This document shows, piece by piece, positions 37,151 to 45,129 of a DNA stretch of 52,375 bases. Below the pieces are notes generated by a model. It had not been told where the DNA came from. It saw nothing but the letters and a program-made list of their open reading frames with translations, and made no database searches. Every line of letters starts with the position of its first letter. Position 1 is the first letter of the stretch. A program made the position numbers and the translations under genes. The stretch comes from Planctomycetota bacterium (GTDB taxonomy: Bacteria > Planctomycetota > Planctomycetia > Pirellulales > Lacipirellulaceae): contig JAADGV010000124.1 in NCBI GenBank assembly GCA_013152205.1, forward strand, positions 1 through 52,375. The letters run 5' to 3'.

Positions 37151-38038
37151 ATGGCAACCAAAGGAGAAGCGTTTGCCGGCCTATCGGTGGCCATAATTAC
37201 GCCGTTCAAGGACGGAGAGGTCGATTACGATTTGATGCGGGAGCAAATCGATTTCCAAGTTGCCGCCGGCACGAATTGTTTGTGCCCTGTCGGGACCACA
37301 GGGGAATCGCCGACGTTGACCCACGACGAGCACGAGCGAGTGATCGCCTTTGTTTGCGAGACCGCCGCTGGCCGAATCAAGGTGATGCCTGGCACGGGTT
37401 CGAACAGCACGGCTGAGGCGTTGCGGCTCACAAAATTTGCCGAAAAAGCGGGAGCCGATGCGGCGTTGCAGGTCGCCCCGTACTACAACAAGCCGACGCA
37501 GCAAGGTTTTTACGAGCATTACAAGGCCTTGGCCGAGCAGACCGGGTTGCCTCAGTGCATCTACAACATTCCAGGCCGGACGGGCAAGAACATCGAGCCG
37601 GAAACGATTGCCCGACTTGCGGAATTAGAGAATATCGACTTGGTGAAAGAAGCGACCGGTTCGCTAGATCAAGCCTCGGCGATTCTGTCGACGACAAACC
37701 TGACGCTGCTAAGTGGCGACGATAGTCTAACTTTGCCGTTGATGTCAGTCGGGGCGAAGGGCGTGATTTCGGTCGTCGGCAATATCGTGCCGCAGGACGT
37801 GATGACCCTGATCAAGGCGGTCGAGAACAGCCAACTGGCTGAAGCTCAGCGTTGGCACCAGCAACTCTTTCCGTTATGCCGCGACATGCTGGGATTGGCC
37901 ACCAATCCGATTCCCGTGAAGATCGCGATGCGAATGTTGGGACGCGACACGGGAGAATTGCGGTTGCCGATGACGCAGTTGAGCGAAGCAGAAGAAGTGT
38001 CGCTTCGTAGCACGCTAACAGGATATGGGTTGCTGTAG
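37151..38038 (+). CDS. dapA: 4-Hydroxy-tetrahydrodipicolinate synthase
   Basis: Condenses pyruvate with aspartate semialdehyde in lysine/meso-diaminopimelate synthesis. 295 residues. [15 protein letters not shown] is the pyruvate-binding signature, [13 protein letters not shown] holds the catalytic Tyr, and [12 protein letters not shown] holds the Schiff-base Lys. GGAG lies about 12 bases before the ATG at 37151; upstream in-frame ATGs are not conserved. Two hairpins follow the stop: TGGCCGG-GTCT-CCGACCA (one mismatch, 38040-38057) and an ATAGCC repeat. Confidence 0.96.
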   Translation: MATKGEAFAGLSVAIITPFKDGEVDYDLMREQIDFQVAAGTNCLCPVGTTGESPTLTHDEHERVIAFVCETAAGRIKVMPGTGSNSTAEALRLTKFAEKAGADAALQVAPYYNKPTQQGFYEHYKALAEQTGLPQCIYNIPGRTGKNIEPETIARLAELENIDLVKEATGSLDQASAILSTTNLTLLSGDDSLTLPLMSVGAKGVISVVGNIVPQDVMTLIKAVENSQLAEAQRWHQQLFPLCRDMLGLATNPIPVKIAMRMLGRDTGELRLPMTQLSEAEEVSLRSTLTGYGLL

Positions 38039-38070
38039 GTGGCCGGGTCTCCGACCAGAATGGTAGGGTT

Positions 38071-38093
38071 ATATAGCCCCACCGTCTCGGTGG
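38071..38093. repeat. ATAGCC hairpin repeat, copy 4 (CCACCG stem)
   Basis: ATATAGCC, then CCACCG-TCT-CGGTGG, identical core to the copy at 35432. It lies between the convergent dapA and beta-RFAP synthase genes. Confidence 0.88.
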
Positions 38094-38119
38094 AACAAAA
38101 CACGCAAGAGAAAAATACG

Positions 38120-39094
38120 CTACGGGGATGTACCAGGAATAATTCTGGTTTTAACGCCCAGGTTGTCGGCGCTGGTGATGGTGATTTCTGCAGCGGCGAA
38201 GTCTTGCTGGTGTTTTATGTGGTTGGCCAAATCGGTTGCTGCCATTTGGTCTTCGACAAAAGCAAAGACAGTTGGCCCCCACGACGATTGGCCAACCCCT
38301 TGGATGCCATGGTTGCGTAGGTAGCCGACCAAGTTGCTGATTTCTGGCGAAGCGAAAGGCCCGGCTTGGACAGCACTAAAACAGTTGCCCGATAGGTGGC
38401 CGTATTCGTAGAGCCCTTGGCCAAACGATCGGAAATCGGCGTTCTCGATCGCGGGGAGAATCGTCTGTTCGGCGATGCTCCGCAGCTTTTCGGTCACGGC
38501 GCGTGGTACCGGTGGCAAGTTCTTGAAGGCTGTGCCTTCGCGGTCGCCGTGAAGCCCGGCCTGCTGGGGCAAGCGAATCAGCAAGATTCGCCAATCGTCT
38601 GGTACGGCCAAATGCTTGGCCAAGGTTCCTAGCGAGCCTGCTTGCTCTTGGCCCGTTTCCCAGATGAGCCCCCCGTGAAGAAACCCGTGGCTGCCAACGG
38701 CGCTGCGTTTGCCGCGTCCTACGGAGGCAGCCAACTCGTCGGCAGCTGGCGTCGGTAGCTCTTGAAGTTTGTAGATACCATGAGCCACCGCTAGGGCCAG
38801 TTGAGTACCTGACCCTAGCCCACAATGGGCTGGGGGCACGTTGCAAACACGAATGAGCAGTGGCGATTGCCCGATAAATTTGTCGGATTGAGAGACGCAA
38901 TGGGCAAATTCTAAAGCACGATCTGCCATCGGCCCAACGGCTTCCCACTGCGGGGCCGGCTGCAAGTCGACCTCCACGCGGGGCTGATCGATCATCATGC
39001 CGAGGCCGCCAAAGCTTGCGCCGACGTTTTCTCCAAAACGCAGCAGGCCAAAGTGCAATCGGCAGGGGGCAGAGATTCTAACGGCACGAGTCAC
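38120..39094 (-). CDS. Beta-ribofuranosylaminobenzene 5'-phosphate synthase-like protein
   Basis: 324 residues of the GHMP-kinase fold. The family couples p-aminobenzoate or p-hydroxybenzoate to PRPP, the committed step of tetrahydromethanopterin synthesis. RISAPCRLHFGLLRF and the glycine-rich PPAHCGLGSGTQLALAVAHG are the family motifs; VGQSSWGPTVFAF is near the end. I take the GTG at 39094 because it overlaps the DUF447 stop as GTGA and has GGAGA 8 bases upstream. In planctomycetes and methylotrophs this gene marks H4MPT-linked C1 transfer. Confidence 0.88.
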   Translation of the reverse strand: MTRAVRISAPCRLHFGLLRFGENVGASFGGLGMMIDQPRVEVDLQPAPQWEAVGPMADRALEFAHCVSQSDKFIGQSPLLIRVCNVPPAHCGLGSGTQLALAVAHGIYKLQELPTPAADELAASVGRGKRSAVGSHGFLHGGLIWETGQEQAGSLGTLAKHLAVPDDWRILLIRLPQQAGLHGDREGTAFKNLPPVPRAVTEKLRSIAEQTILPAIENADFRSFGQGLYEYGHLSGNCFSAVQAGPFASPEISNLVGYLRNHGIQGVGQSSWGPTVFAFVEDQMAATDLANHIKHQQDFAAAEITITSADNLGVKTRIIPGTSP

Positions 39095-39747
39095 GGCAAG
39101 TTCTCCGGCTCGCTTTTCGTTACGGCAAGTTCTGAAAGCGTACGTTCGATATGCTGGCAAAGAAAATCAAACGCCTGCTGTTCGTTCTTGCTTGCTGTCT
39201 TCGCGACCTGTGTCGCCAGATGTTGTAAGTCCTGGCGTACTTGGTCTTCAGGTAATAAGTGCAAGCGAGTGGCTAGGATCGCCGTTTCGATCACCGCATG
39301 TTTAGCTCGGTTGAAACCCAAGAAATCGCGGTTGCGAGCCTGACTGACCGTTTTGGCCACGATGTGAGTACGCTCGTCTCGATCATCCAAAGACGAAACC
39401 TCAAACGCATACCAACGACAAGAGTCGGCTAGCACCATGCCGTCGATCGTTAGGCCTTCGACCGACTCCGACGGGATAAGCGTAGGCATTGGATCTGGCG
39501 TGCCGAGGGCCGCTTGGGCGAACAATTGGACGTCGTCGGTTACGTGAAAAATACCCTGGCCGGTCCGCTTTAGGTTTTTGTAAGTCGTCGAGGTTTTGAA
39601 TGGCCGAAGGATAAGTTGGCACAGTTGCGGGTCGACAATGGGGCCCATGGGCGAGATATTCACCGATCGGTCTGCGTTGAGCGTGGTGACGATACCTTCT
39701 AGGATGCAGCCATCGTTGCCAAGCTCGGGTAGAGAAGTCTCTGACAT
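39091..39747 (-). CDS. DUF447 family protein
   Basis: 218 residues. It matches the DUF447 pattern: ILEGIVTTLNADRSVNISPM at the start, a split-barrel, flavin-reductase-like body, and SQARNRDFLGFNRAKHAVIE. In methylotrophs and planctomycetes this family recurs with H4MPT synthesis genes; its reaction is unknown. ATG at 39747 lies 5 bp after the pabA stop; an alternative TTG at 39756 would overlap it. Its stop overlaps the beta-RFAPS start. Confidence 0.85.
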   Translation of the reverse strand: MSETSLPELGNDGCILEGIVTTLNADRSVNISPMGPIVDPQLCQLILRPFKTSTTYKNLKRTGQGIFHVTDDVQLFAQAALGTPDPMPTLIPSESVEGLTIDGMVLADSCRWYAFEVSSLDDRDERTHIVAKTVSQARNRDFLGFNRAKHAVIETAILATRLHLLPEDQVRQDLQHLATQVAKTASKNEQQAFDFLCQHIERTLSELAVTKSEPENLP

Positions 39748-39752
39748 GGTGC

Positions 39753-40418
39753 TCAAAAGGTAATCGGTTGTTTTGGTAGCGGTGGTTGAGCTGGCCGGGG
39801 GGCAAGGTGTTCGGTCGCCGCCAATTCTTCGACCGCAGCATCAACGGGTATCCCTGCTAGGGTAAGGAAATTGGCCAGCAAACGGTAGCCGTACCCGGTA
39901 AGCACCGCTTCGGGATGAAATTGGACACCGTAAACCGGATGTGCTGAGTGCTGGAAGGCCATCACCTGTCCCTCCTCGGCGCTGGCCGTAACCTGCAATT
40001 CGTCTGGCATAGACGACGCTTCGACCACCAGCGAATGGTAGCGGCAAACAGTCAACGGCGAGGGGATCGAGGCAAACAACGGGCTACCCTGATGCTTGAT
40101 AACCGACGTACGGCCATGCATCGGCTGCTCGGCGCGGACGACTTTTCCGCCGAGTGCTGCGGCGATGGCTTGGTGCCCCAGGCAAATCCCCAGCAGCGGA
40201 ACCTGGCCAGCGAACTCGCGTACCACGTCGAGCGAGCATCCTGCTTCTATCGGTGTGCATGGTCCGGGAGAAAGTACGATTGCCTGCGGCTGAGAATCGC
40301 GGATCGCGTCGGGAGTGGTTTCGTCGTTGCGAACCACCAGGGTCTCTTGTCCAAGCCGCCGGAAGTAGCGAGCCAAGTTATGCACAAAGCTGTCGTAGTT
40401 GTCGATGAGTAAGATCAA
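39753..40418 (-). CDS. pabA: Glutamine amidotransferase, PabA/TrpG type
   Basis: Provides ammonia for aminodeoxychorismate (p-aminobenzoate) or anthranilate synthase. About 221 residues. The opening LLIDNYDSFVHNLARYFRRL, the nucleophile box LLGICLGHQAIAAALGG and the His-Glu FHPEAVLTGYG form a complete class I glutaminase triad. The start is uncertain: TTG at 40418 fits the family best, with ATG at 40496 as alternative. Context with beta-RFAP synthase favours the p-aminobenzoate role (PabA) over TrpG. The PabB partner is not in the window. Confidence 0.85.
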   Translation of the reverse strand: MILLIDNYDSFVHNLARYFRRLGQETLVVRNDETTPDAIRDSQPQAIVLSPGPCTPIEAGCSLDVVREFAGQVPLLGICLGHQAIAAALGGKVVRAEQPMHGRTSVIKHQGSPLFASIPSPLTVCRYHSLVVEASSMPDELQVTASAEEGQVMAFQHSAHPVYGVQFHPEAVLTGYGYRLLANFLTLAGIPVDAAVEELAATEHLAPRPAQPPLPKQPITF

Positions 40419-40515
40419 AATGTCGCGATCTTGGTTGGGGATTTTTCTTTGGGGCGAGAGAGATGATATTTTACCACACGGGGGCACGAGAATCATAGAA
40501 GCCCAAAGCAGATTC

Positions 40516-40556
40516 GTTAGCGGTGTCGGCCACGACATCCTCCCGCAGAACACTCT
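40516..40556. repeat. GTTAGC hairpin repeat, copy 6 (GTC/GAC stem, long form)
   Basis: GTTAGC, then stem GTGTCG-GCCA-CGACAT, followed by CCTCCC, CAGAACAC and CTAG. Near-identical over about 57 bp, including the preceding CCCAAAG and GATTC, to the copy at 45084. Confidence 0.9.
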
Positions 40557-40661
40557 AGTCACCGAGAAAAACCAAACTTTTAGTTACTCAAAGCGAAAAG
40601 AATTGAACCACGAATGACGCGAATTTACACGAATAGGGTTTGGATTTAGCTCAAAATCCTC

Positions 40662-42443
40662 TTAACTCGAAACAAGCTTCTCCGACTCAAGGTCGACTTC
40701 GTGGAGTTCTTGATGGGCCGTCGCTGGCGAAACTGGGTGGCTAGCCTTGATGCCTTTGATGGGTCTCGCCTCGGTCGGCCCTTGCGGATGGTTTGTCTCG
40801 TAGAAGGTCGGCGGCTCGTACGTCCAACCGTTGTCGAGCATCTGCTCTTGGCGTTTTAGCTGGCGGTACAAATAGCGACCGACAATCGGCGCAGCAATTC
40901 GCGACCGCAAACCAAACTCTTCATGGAGCTCGCTCAACAATTGGTTGATCTGCGAAACTCGCTGGGCGTTGTCGCGGTAATAATGTCGAGCCGCCCAAAG
41001 CACGCCTGCATATCTGGCCGGCAAATTTGAGGCTTCGTGCGCAAAACGTGCGCGAACACGAGCATCGGGATGGTCCTTATACTTTTTCCAGCCACGCAAG
41101 ACGGTGCGCACAATCCGCACAATACTCGGGCCATTCACTTCAAAATCACGCCGAAAGGCACGCAAAAGGAATTCGGTTTCCTGACCGTCCTTAATGTGCG
41201 GGTGATGATAGTTGAAAACATGCTGGCCATGAATGTCCGCGATCGAAACATCCGCCAGACTTTTTAGAGAATCTTCGGCTTCGTGTTCTGCAAACAGCGG
41301 GGTACCAGGGATCGGCGTATAAAGCATGAATTGATGAAACTCGGTATCGTGACTGACCGCATGTTCGATCGCTTCGTCGATGTTCTCTGGCGTGTGCTCT
41401 TGCAGGCCGATGATGCTGGAGCCCAGGACACGAATCCCATGCGAGCGCAATTTTTTCACGAATTCAATGGTGTCTGTGCCCGAAAGTTTTTTGTACTGCG
41501 AACCTTTCCCTTCCAAGCCCATCCAAACCCAAGATACCCCCAGCGAGACGAGCTGCTCGATCGTGTACTTTTGCAGGATGTTTGCCGAGCTGAAAATATA
41601 CATCGACCACGGCTTGTTGTTTTCCTCCATTCGCTCGAGCAAGCGGAGCGAGCGTTTCTTGTCGATCAAGAAATTTTCGTCCATCACAAAAAACGCCTTC
41701 ACTCCCAAGGCCGACTCCAACTGGCACATGATATCGAAAAGGTCGTCACCCGATTGGTAATACTCAATAAACTTACCCTTACCGCCAAACATCGCAGACG
41801 TCGAGCAAAAGTTGCAGCCCATCGGACAGCCAACCGAGGGAATGAGCGTAGCGCACGCATCGCCGGGATGGTTTTGCAAACTCACCCCCATGATTCGCGA
41901 ACCAATGTTAGCCCGTACCACCGGGTGCTGTATCGGTTGTTGCGGATCTTCGGCTAGAAAATTACGCATCCAACGCACGCCATCGCCGAGAACAACATGA
42001 TCGACGTCGGCATATTTCTGAAGCACCGAAAGATTGGCAAGGTGACCGCCTACGACAATCGTCGCGTCCGGCTGATACTTGCGGATCAACTTACTCATGC
42101 GACGCACTTTGAGCAGGTTGGTCATAATCGAACTGATGCCGATGATGTCGTACTGGTTAGTTTTCAACTCCTCGACAAATCGCTCTTCGGTCGGAAAATC
42201 GAGCAACGTGCATGGGGCTTGCAGATTAACCTGAATCAGCATCAGGCCCCATGAACGATTGAACGTCCGAAACGAAAAACCCTGCTGCACCCGAGTAACT
42301 TGGTTGTGGTAAAGCTCCATCGGGTTAATAAGCCGACTGCCGTAGGCATCGTCTTGGGCATAGGGACCAAAGACGCTTGTAAGCAACACGCGCGCCTTGG
42401 TGCCTTTCGGATGCACCGGGTGGTCAGAAGTGAGTTGCGACAT
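40662..42443 (-). CDS. B12-binding radical SAM protein
   Basis: 593 residues. An N-terminal cobalamin-binding-like domain (about 80-180, YDIIGISSIMTNLLKVRRMS and ATIVVGGHLANLS) precedes the radical SAM domain with the CPMGCNFC cluster motif near residue 209 and an iron-sulfur/SAM region (MDENFLIDKKRSLRLLERM). The C-terminal 150 residues are a helical region with many basic residues. The reaction is unknown; class B members methylate or rearrange unactivated carbons. It lies 84 bp downstream of the hemerythrin gene on the same strand and may share its transcript. Confidence 0.9.
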   Translation of the reverse strand: MSQLTSDHPVHPKGTKARVLLTSVFGPYAQDDAYGSRLINPMELYHNQVTRVQQGFSFRTFNRSWGLMLIQVNLQAPCTLLDFPTEERFVEELKTNQYDIIGISSIMTNLLKVRRMSKLIRKYQPDATIVVGGHLANLSVLQKYADVDHVVLGDGVRWMRNFLAEDPQQPIQHPVVRANIGSRIMGVSLQNHPGDACATLIPSVGCPMGCNFCSTSAMFGGKGKFIEYYQSGDDLFDIMCQLESALGVKAFFVMDENFLIDKKRSLRLLERMEENNKPWSMYIFSSANILQKYTIEQLVSLGVSWVWMGLEGKGSQYKKLSGTDTIEFVKKLRSHGIRVLGSSIIGLQEHTPENIDEAIEHAVSHDTEFHQFMLYTPIPGTPLFAEHEAEDSLKSLADVSIADIHGQHVFNYHHPHIKDGQETEFLLRAFRRDFEVNGPSIVRIVRTVLRGWKKYKDHPDARVRARFAHEASNLPARYAGVLWAARHYYRDNAQRVSQINQLLSELHEEFGLRSRIAAPIVGRYLYRQLKRQEQMLDNGWTYEPPTFYETNHPQGPTEARPIKGIKASHPVSPATAHQELHEVDLESEKLVSS

Positions 42444-42527
42444 TGCGACTACCGTGATTGAGGGTGAGTACGACCATATTGGTTTTCAGCTCGCGCGGCC
42501 TTGTCGTCCGCCGAGGCCAATCTAGGC

Positions 42528-43130
42528 TCAATGATGCCCACAACATCCGGCACCCGAGGAAGAGTCGGGCACTCGACATTGTACGCCATACTGTTTTGCC
42601 AGTTTGGTAGCGAGGTCAAGGTAGTTTTCGTGAGTTCCTGCCCCCATGTCATGTTCTGCCTGAGAAAAATCCTGAAGCAATTGCTGCTGTTCTTGCTCGC
42701 TAAACGCTTGATCCGCCATCTGAAACAAACAGTGGTCCTCTTTCTGGATATGTTCGCGGAGCAGAGAAACAAATGCCAAAGCATGAGACTTAAAGTCGGC
42801 CAATGCCGAGGAATCTCCCCCCGCCACAGCTTCGATGGCCGCCATCATGCCGCCAACATGCTGACGACCTGCTTCGTGTTCTTGAAGCATGACACCGGTC
42901 GGCCCTTGCTCTCGCGAGACCCCTTTTTGCTCCAACAAAGGGAACAGGCAATTTTCTTCCTTGCCGTGATGACAACGGTCGGCAAAGTTGCTAAAGAAAT
43001 CGAGCGCCTGCTTTGCACTTTCTTGGTCGAGTTCCTCGCCACCCTCAACACGCTGGGCCATCGCCTCAAGGCAATCTAGTACTTGTTCAATGACACGATG
43101 CTCTTGCATCAATATTTCTGTAGGCCGCAT
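42528..43130 (-). CDS. Hemerythrin-domain protein
   Basis: 200 residues. A four-helix diiron fold with the His/Glu ligand pattern: EHRVIEQVLD, CHHGKEENCLF, EHEAGRQHVGG and EHIQKEDHCLF. It probably binds O2, NO or iron in the cytosol. The tail ends SSGAGCCGHH, an extra Cys-Cys-His-His that could bind metal. Ribosome binding site AGGAGAT lies 8 bases before the ATG. It follows the Rrf2 gene by 53 bp, a common regulator/target pair. Confidence 0.92.
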   Translation of the reverse strand: MRPTEILMQEHRVIEQVLDCLEAMAQRVEGGEELDQESAKQALDFFSNFADRCHHGKEENCLFPLLEQKGVSREQGPTGVMLQEHEAGRQHVGGMMAAIEAVAGGDSSALADFKSHALAFVSLLREHIQKEDHCLFQMADQAFSEQEQQQLLQDFSQAEHDMGAGTHENYLDLATKLAKQYGVQCRVPDSSSGAGCCGHH

Positions 43131-43183
43131 TTGGACGATCTCCTATATTGGTATGGTATGTTTTGTTTACTCGCGATTCCATT

Positions 43184-43693
43184 CTACTTTTTCTTTTTAG
43201 TTTTCTTCTCGCCGCTTTCTTCGGCAGGTCGTTTCGACGCCTCGATATTAGCATTGATCATAAACGTCTTCTTTTCCTGGCAAAGCGGGGTGACAGCCCC
43301 CGGCTCGGCCAAGACGTCAGCGATCGTAGTGCTGCAAAACAATTCTTGCACCATCTCCATGGCTCGATCCAGACGCCGGTGGAGCGGGCAAAGCGTCGAG
43401 TCGTGCGACTTGATGCCCAACGGGCATTCGAGAATCCGCTGAAACGGCTCGACCGCGTCGACCACTTTCCAGATAGTCAACTCGCACGGCTCTTCCGCCA
43501 AGACAAAACCGCCATGGAGTCCACGCTGCGAATGGACAACACCTGCGCGCACTAGCCGTTGCATTAGTTTTGAAAGATAAGGGGCGGGCACCTGAGTAAT
43601 TTCTGCAATTTGCTTGGCGGTGCAGGGGTGCCCTTCGTGCTGCGCAATGGTGACGATAGCTCGCAGGGCGTATTCGAGGGTCTGCGAAATCAT
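43184..43693 (-). CDS. Rrf2-family transcriptional regulator (upstream of hemerythrin)
   Basis: About 169 residues. The winged helix opens SQTLEYALRAIVTIAQHEGH and AKQIAEITQVPAPYLSKLMQ. The cluster-type cysteines are in LECPLGIKSHDSTLCPLH plus a later FC, consistent with an iron-sulfur or NO-sensing member such as NsrR/IscR, though the exact sensor is unproven. ATG at 43693 is preferred; 43720 is possible. A Lys/Glu-rich tail ends the protein. It has its own promoter and drives the hemerythrin gene. Confidence 0.9.
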   Translation of the reverse strand: MISQTLEYALRAIVTIAQHEGHPCTAKQIAEITQVPAPYLSKLMQRLVRAGVVHSQRGLHGGFVLAEEPCELTIWKVVDAVEPFQRILECPLGIKSHDSTLCPLHRRLDRAMEMVQELFCSTTIADVLAEPGAVTPLCQEKKTFMINANIEASKRPAEESGEKKTKKKK

Positions 43694-43747
43694 GGCGTTG
43701 AGCAACCGTGCAAAGTTCATGGAATGGACAAGCGGACCTCTACGTCC

Positions 43748-43776
43748 TTTATAGCGTCCGACATCCCAGGCGACAA
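43748..43776 (-). promoter_or_regulatory. Probable promoter of the Rrf2-hemerythrin unit
   Basis: On the minus strand TTGTCG (43776-43771, 4 of 6 match) is 17 bp from TATAAA (43753-43748). It lies about 55-83 bp before the ATG at 43693. Confidence 0.5.
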
Positions 43777-44104
43777 GACAGGAATTCCGGATCGTTTTAT
43801 CCTATTTCTAGGAAGTAGTTGAATTTTCAGAGAAGTCGCCCCAAGTGGCAGGCTTTAGCGGTGGCGGCCACGCCAGCACAAGCAGAGAAAAACAGCGAAC
43901 TTTTTGAGGTATACGCAGGAAAGCGTCAGGCCAACCAACGGGAGTGCCGGATTTAGCGAGTGAATGCTGAAGCCAAGTAAAGTTCCTGAGGCACACATCA
44001 ATCGAACTACTTGTCATTCACTACCGGCAGGGCACAAACAGTATATACTGCCAAGCAAATCGCCCGTCTTCGTTCTTACGACAAACCAATTTGAGAAGGT
44101 CATG
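43777..44104. other. Intergenic region between Rrf2 and the alpha/beta hydrolase
   Basis: About 330 bp between divergent genes with one GTTAGC-type hairpin (43855) and no supported gene. Confidence 0.5.
43855..43876. repeat. GTTAGC hairpin repeat, copy 7 (degraded end)
   Basis: TTAGC with stem GTGGCG-GCCA-CGCCAG; the last base is G, so the outermost pair is lost. Confidence 0.75.
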
Positions 44105-45028
44105 ATGGACAGAAGAATGAGTTTAAGCTGGACAACAGTAGCAACCGCATTGTGGAGAGCAGCCCTCATGTGTGTGGTAACCCCTGCGTTTTCGGCAGAC
44201 GACGTTGAACACAAGTACGCTGAAAACAACAGCGTAAAGATCCATTACGCGGCCATGGGCGAAGGCCCGCTAGTTGTGTTCATTCATGGCTTTCCTGATT
44301 TCTGGTACACGTGGCGCCACCAGATGAACGGCCTGAAAGACGACTTTCGAGTGGTCGCCCTCGACACGCGCGGCTACAACAAAAGCGACAAGCCCGAAAA
44401 GCAAGAAGACTACGACATGAGTCTGCTCATTCAGGACGTGGCAGCCGTCATCAAAGCAGAGGGCGAAGAGAAAGCCATCATTGTCGGACACGATTGGGGC
44501 GGCGCCATTGCATGGCAATTCGTCATGGCCATGCCGAAAATGGCGAGTAAACTCATCATCGTCAACCTGCCCCACCCGAAGGGTTTCACCCGCGAGCTTG
44601 CCAACAACTCCGAACAACAAGCCAACTCACAATACGCCCGCCGCTTTCAAAAACCCGATTCTCACAAAGGTCTCAACCCCCTACTCCTGGCTGCATTCGT
44701 CGCTAAGGATAAAGAGACTCTCGCCAAATACGTCGAGGCTTTCGAGAACTCGAGCTTCGATGGCATGATGAACTACTACCGGCAAAACTATCCCCGAGAG
44801 CCCTACAAAGAGAGCGATGCAAAAATCCCAAACATCTCGATTCCGGTACTCCAGTTCCACGGCCTCAAAGACACCGCCCTACACCACCACGGACTCAACA
44901 ATACCTGGGAATGGATCGATAGCGACTACACCCTAGTCACCATCCCCAACGCTGGCCACTGGGCACACCACGAAGCCGCCGACTTGGTGACCAACACCAT
45001 GAAGTGGTGGCTGAAAGCACGTCCGTAA
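44105..45028 (+). CDS. Exported alpha/beta hydrolase, epoxide-hydrolase-like
   Basis: 307 residues. The signal peptide covers DRRMSLSWTTVATALWRAAL ... FSA. The oxyanion motif HGFPDFWYTWRHQ, the nucleophile-elbow VGHDWGGAIAW with Asp as nucleophile, and the His in NAGHWAHHEAAD fit an Asp-His-Asp/Glu epoxide hydrolase or dehalogenase-type triad. The start is ATG at 44105 (44102 possible), behind GAGAAGGT. The substrate is unknown. Confidence 0.88.
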   Translation: MDRRMSLSWTTVATALWRAALMCVVTPAFSADDVEHKYAENNSVKIHYAAMGEGPLVVFIHGFPDFWYTWRHQMNGLKDDFRVVALDTRGYNKSDKPEKQEDYDMSLLIQDVAAVIKAEGEEKAIIVGHDWGGAIAWQFVMAMPKMASKLIIVNLPHPKGFTRELANNSEQQANSQYARRFQKPDSHKGLNPLLLAAFVAKDKETLAKYVEAFENSSFDGMMNYYRQNYPREPYKESDAKIPNISIPVLQFHGLKDTALHHHGLNNTWEWIDSDYTLVTIPNAGHWAHHEAADLVTNTMKWWLKARP

Positions 45029-45083
45029 TTGGGCAACTTACCAATTTACGTCACCAAAAGTCGCTCGATCCCAAAGTGGATTC

Positions 45084-45126
45084 GTTAGCGGTGTCGGCCA
45101 CGACATCCTCCCACAGAACACACTAG
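45084..45126. repeat. GTTAGC hairpin repeat, copy 8 (GTC/GAC stem, long form)
   Basis: GTTAGC, then stem GTGTCG-GCCA-CGACAT, with CCTCCCACAGAACACACTAG following. Long-form twin of the copy at 40516, in the gap between two convergent genes. Confidence 0.9.
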
Positions 45127-45129
45127 CGA

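Noticed and set aside
40419..40562. Longer 5' extension of the amidotransferase gene
   Set aside because: The extra residues are unconserved and cross a GTTAGC repeat; the family begins at LLIDNYDSF.
41283..41957. 224-residue ORF opposite the radical SAM gene
   Set aside because: It lies entirely within a conserved gene in the other frame and has no recognisable motif.
4372..45126. Dispersed hairpin repeats considered as a CRISPR array
   Set aside because: Copies are kilobases apart, with no regular spacers, no leader and no cas genes.
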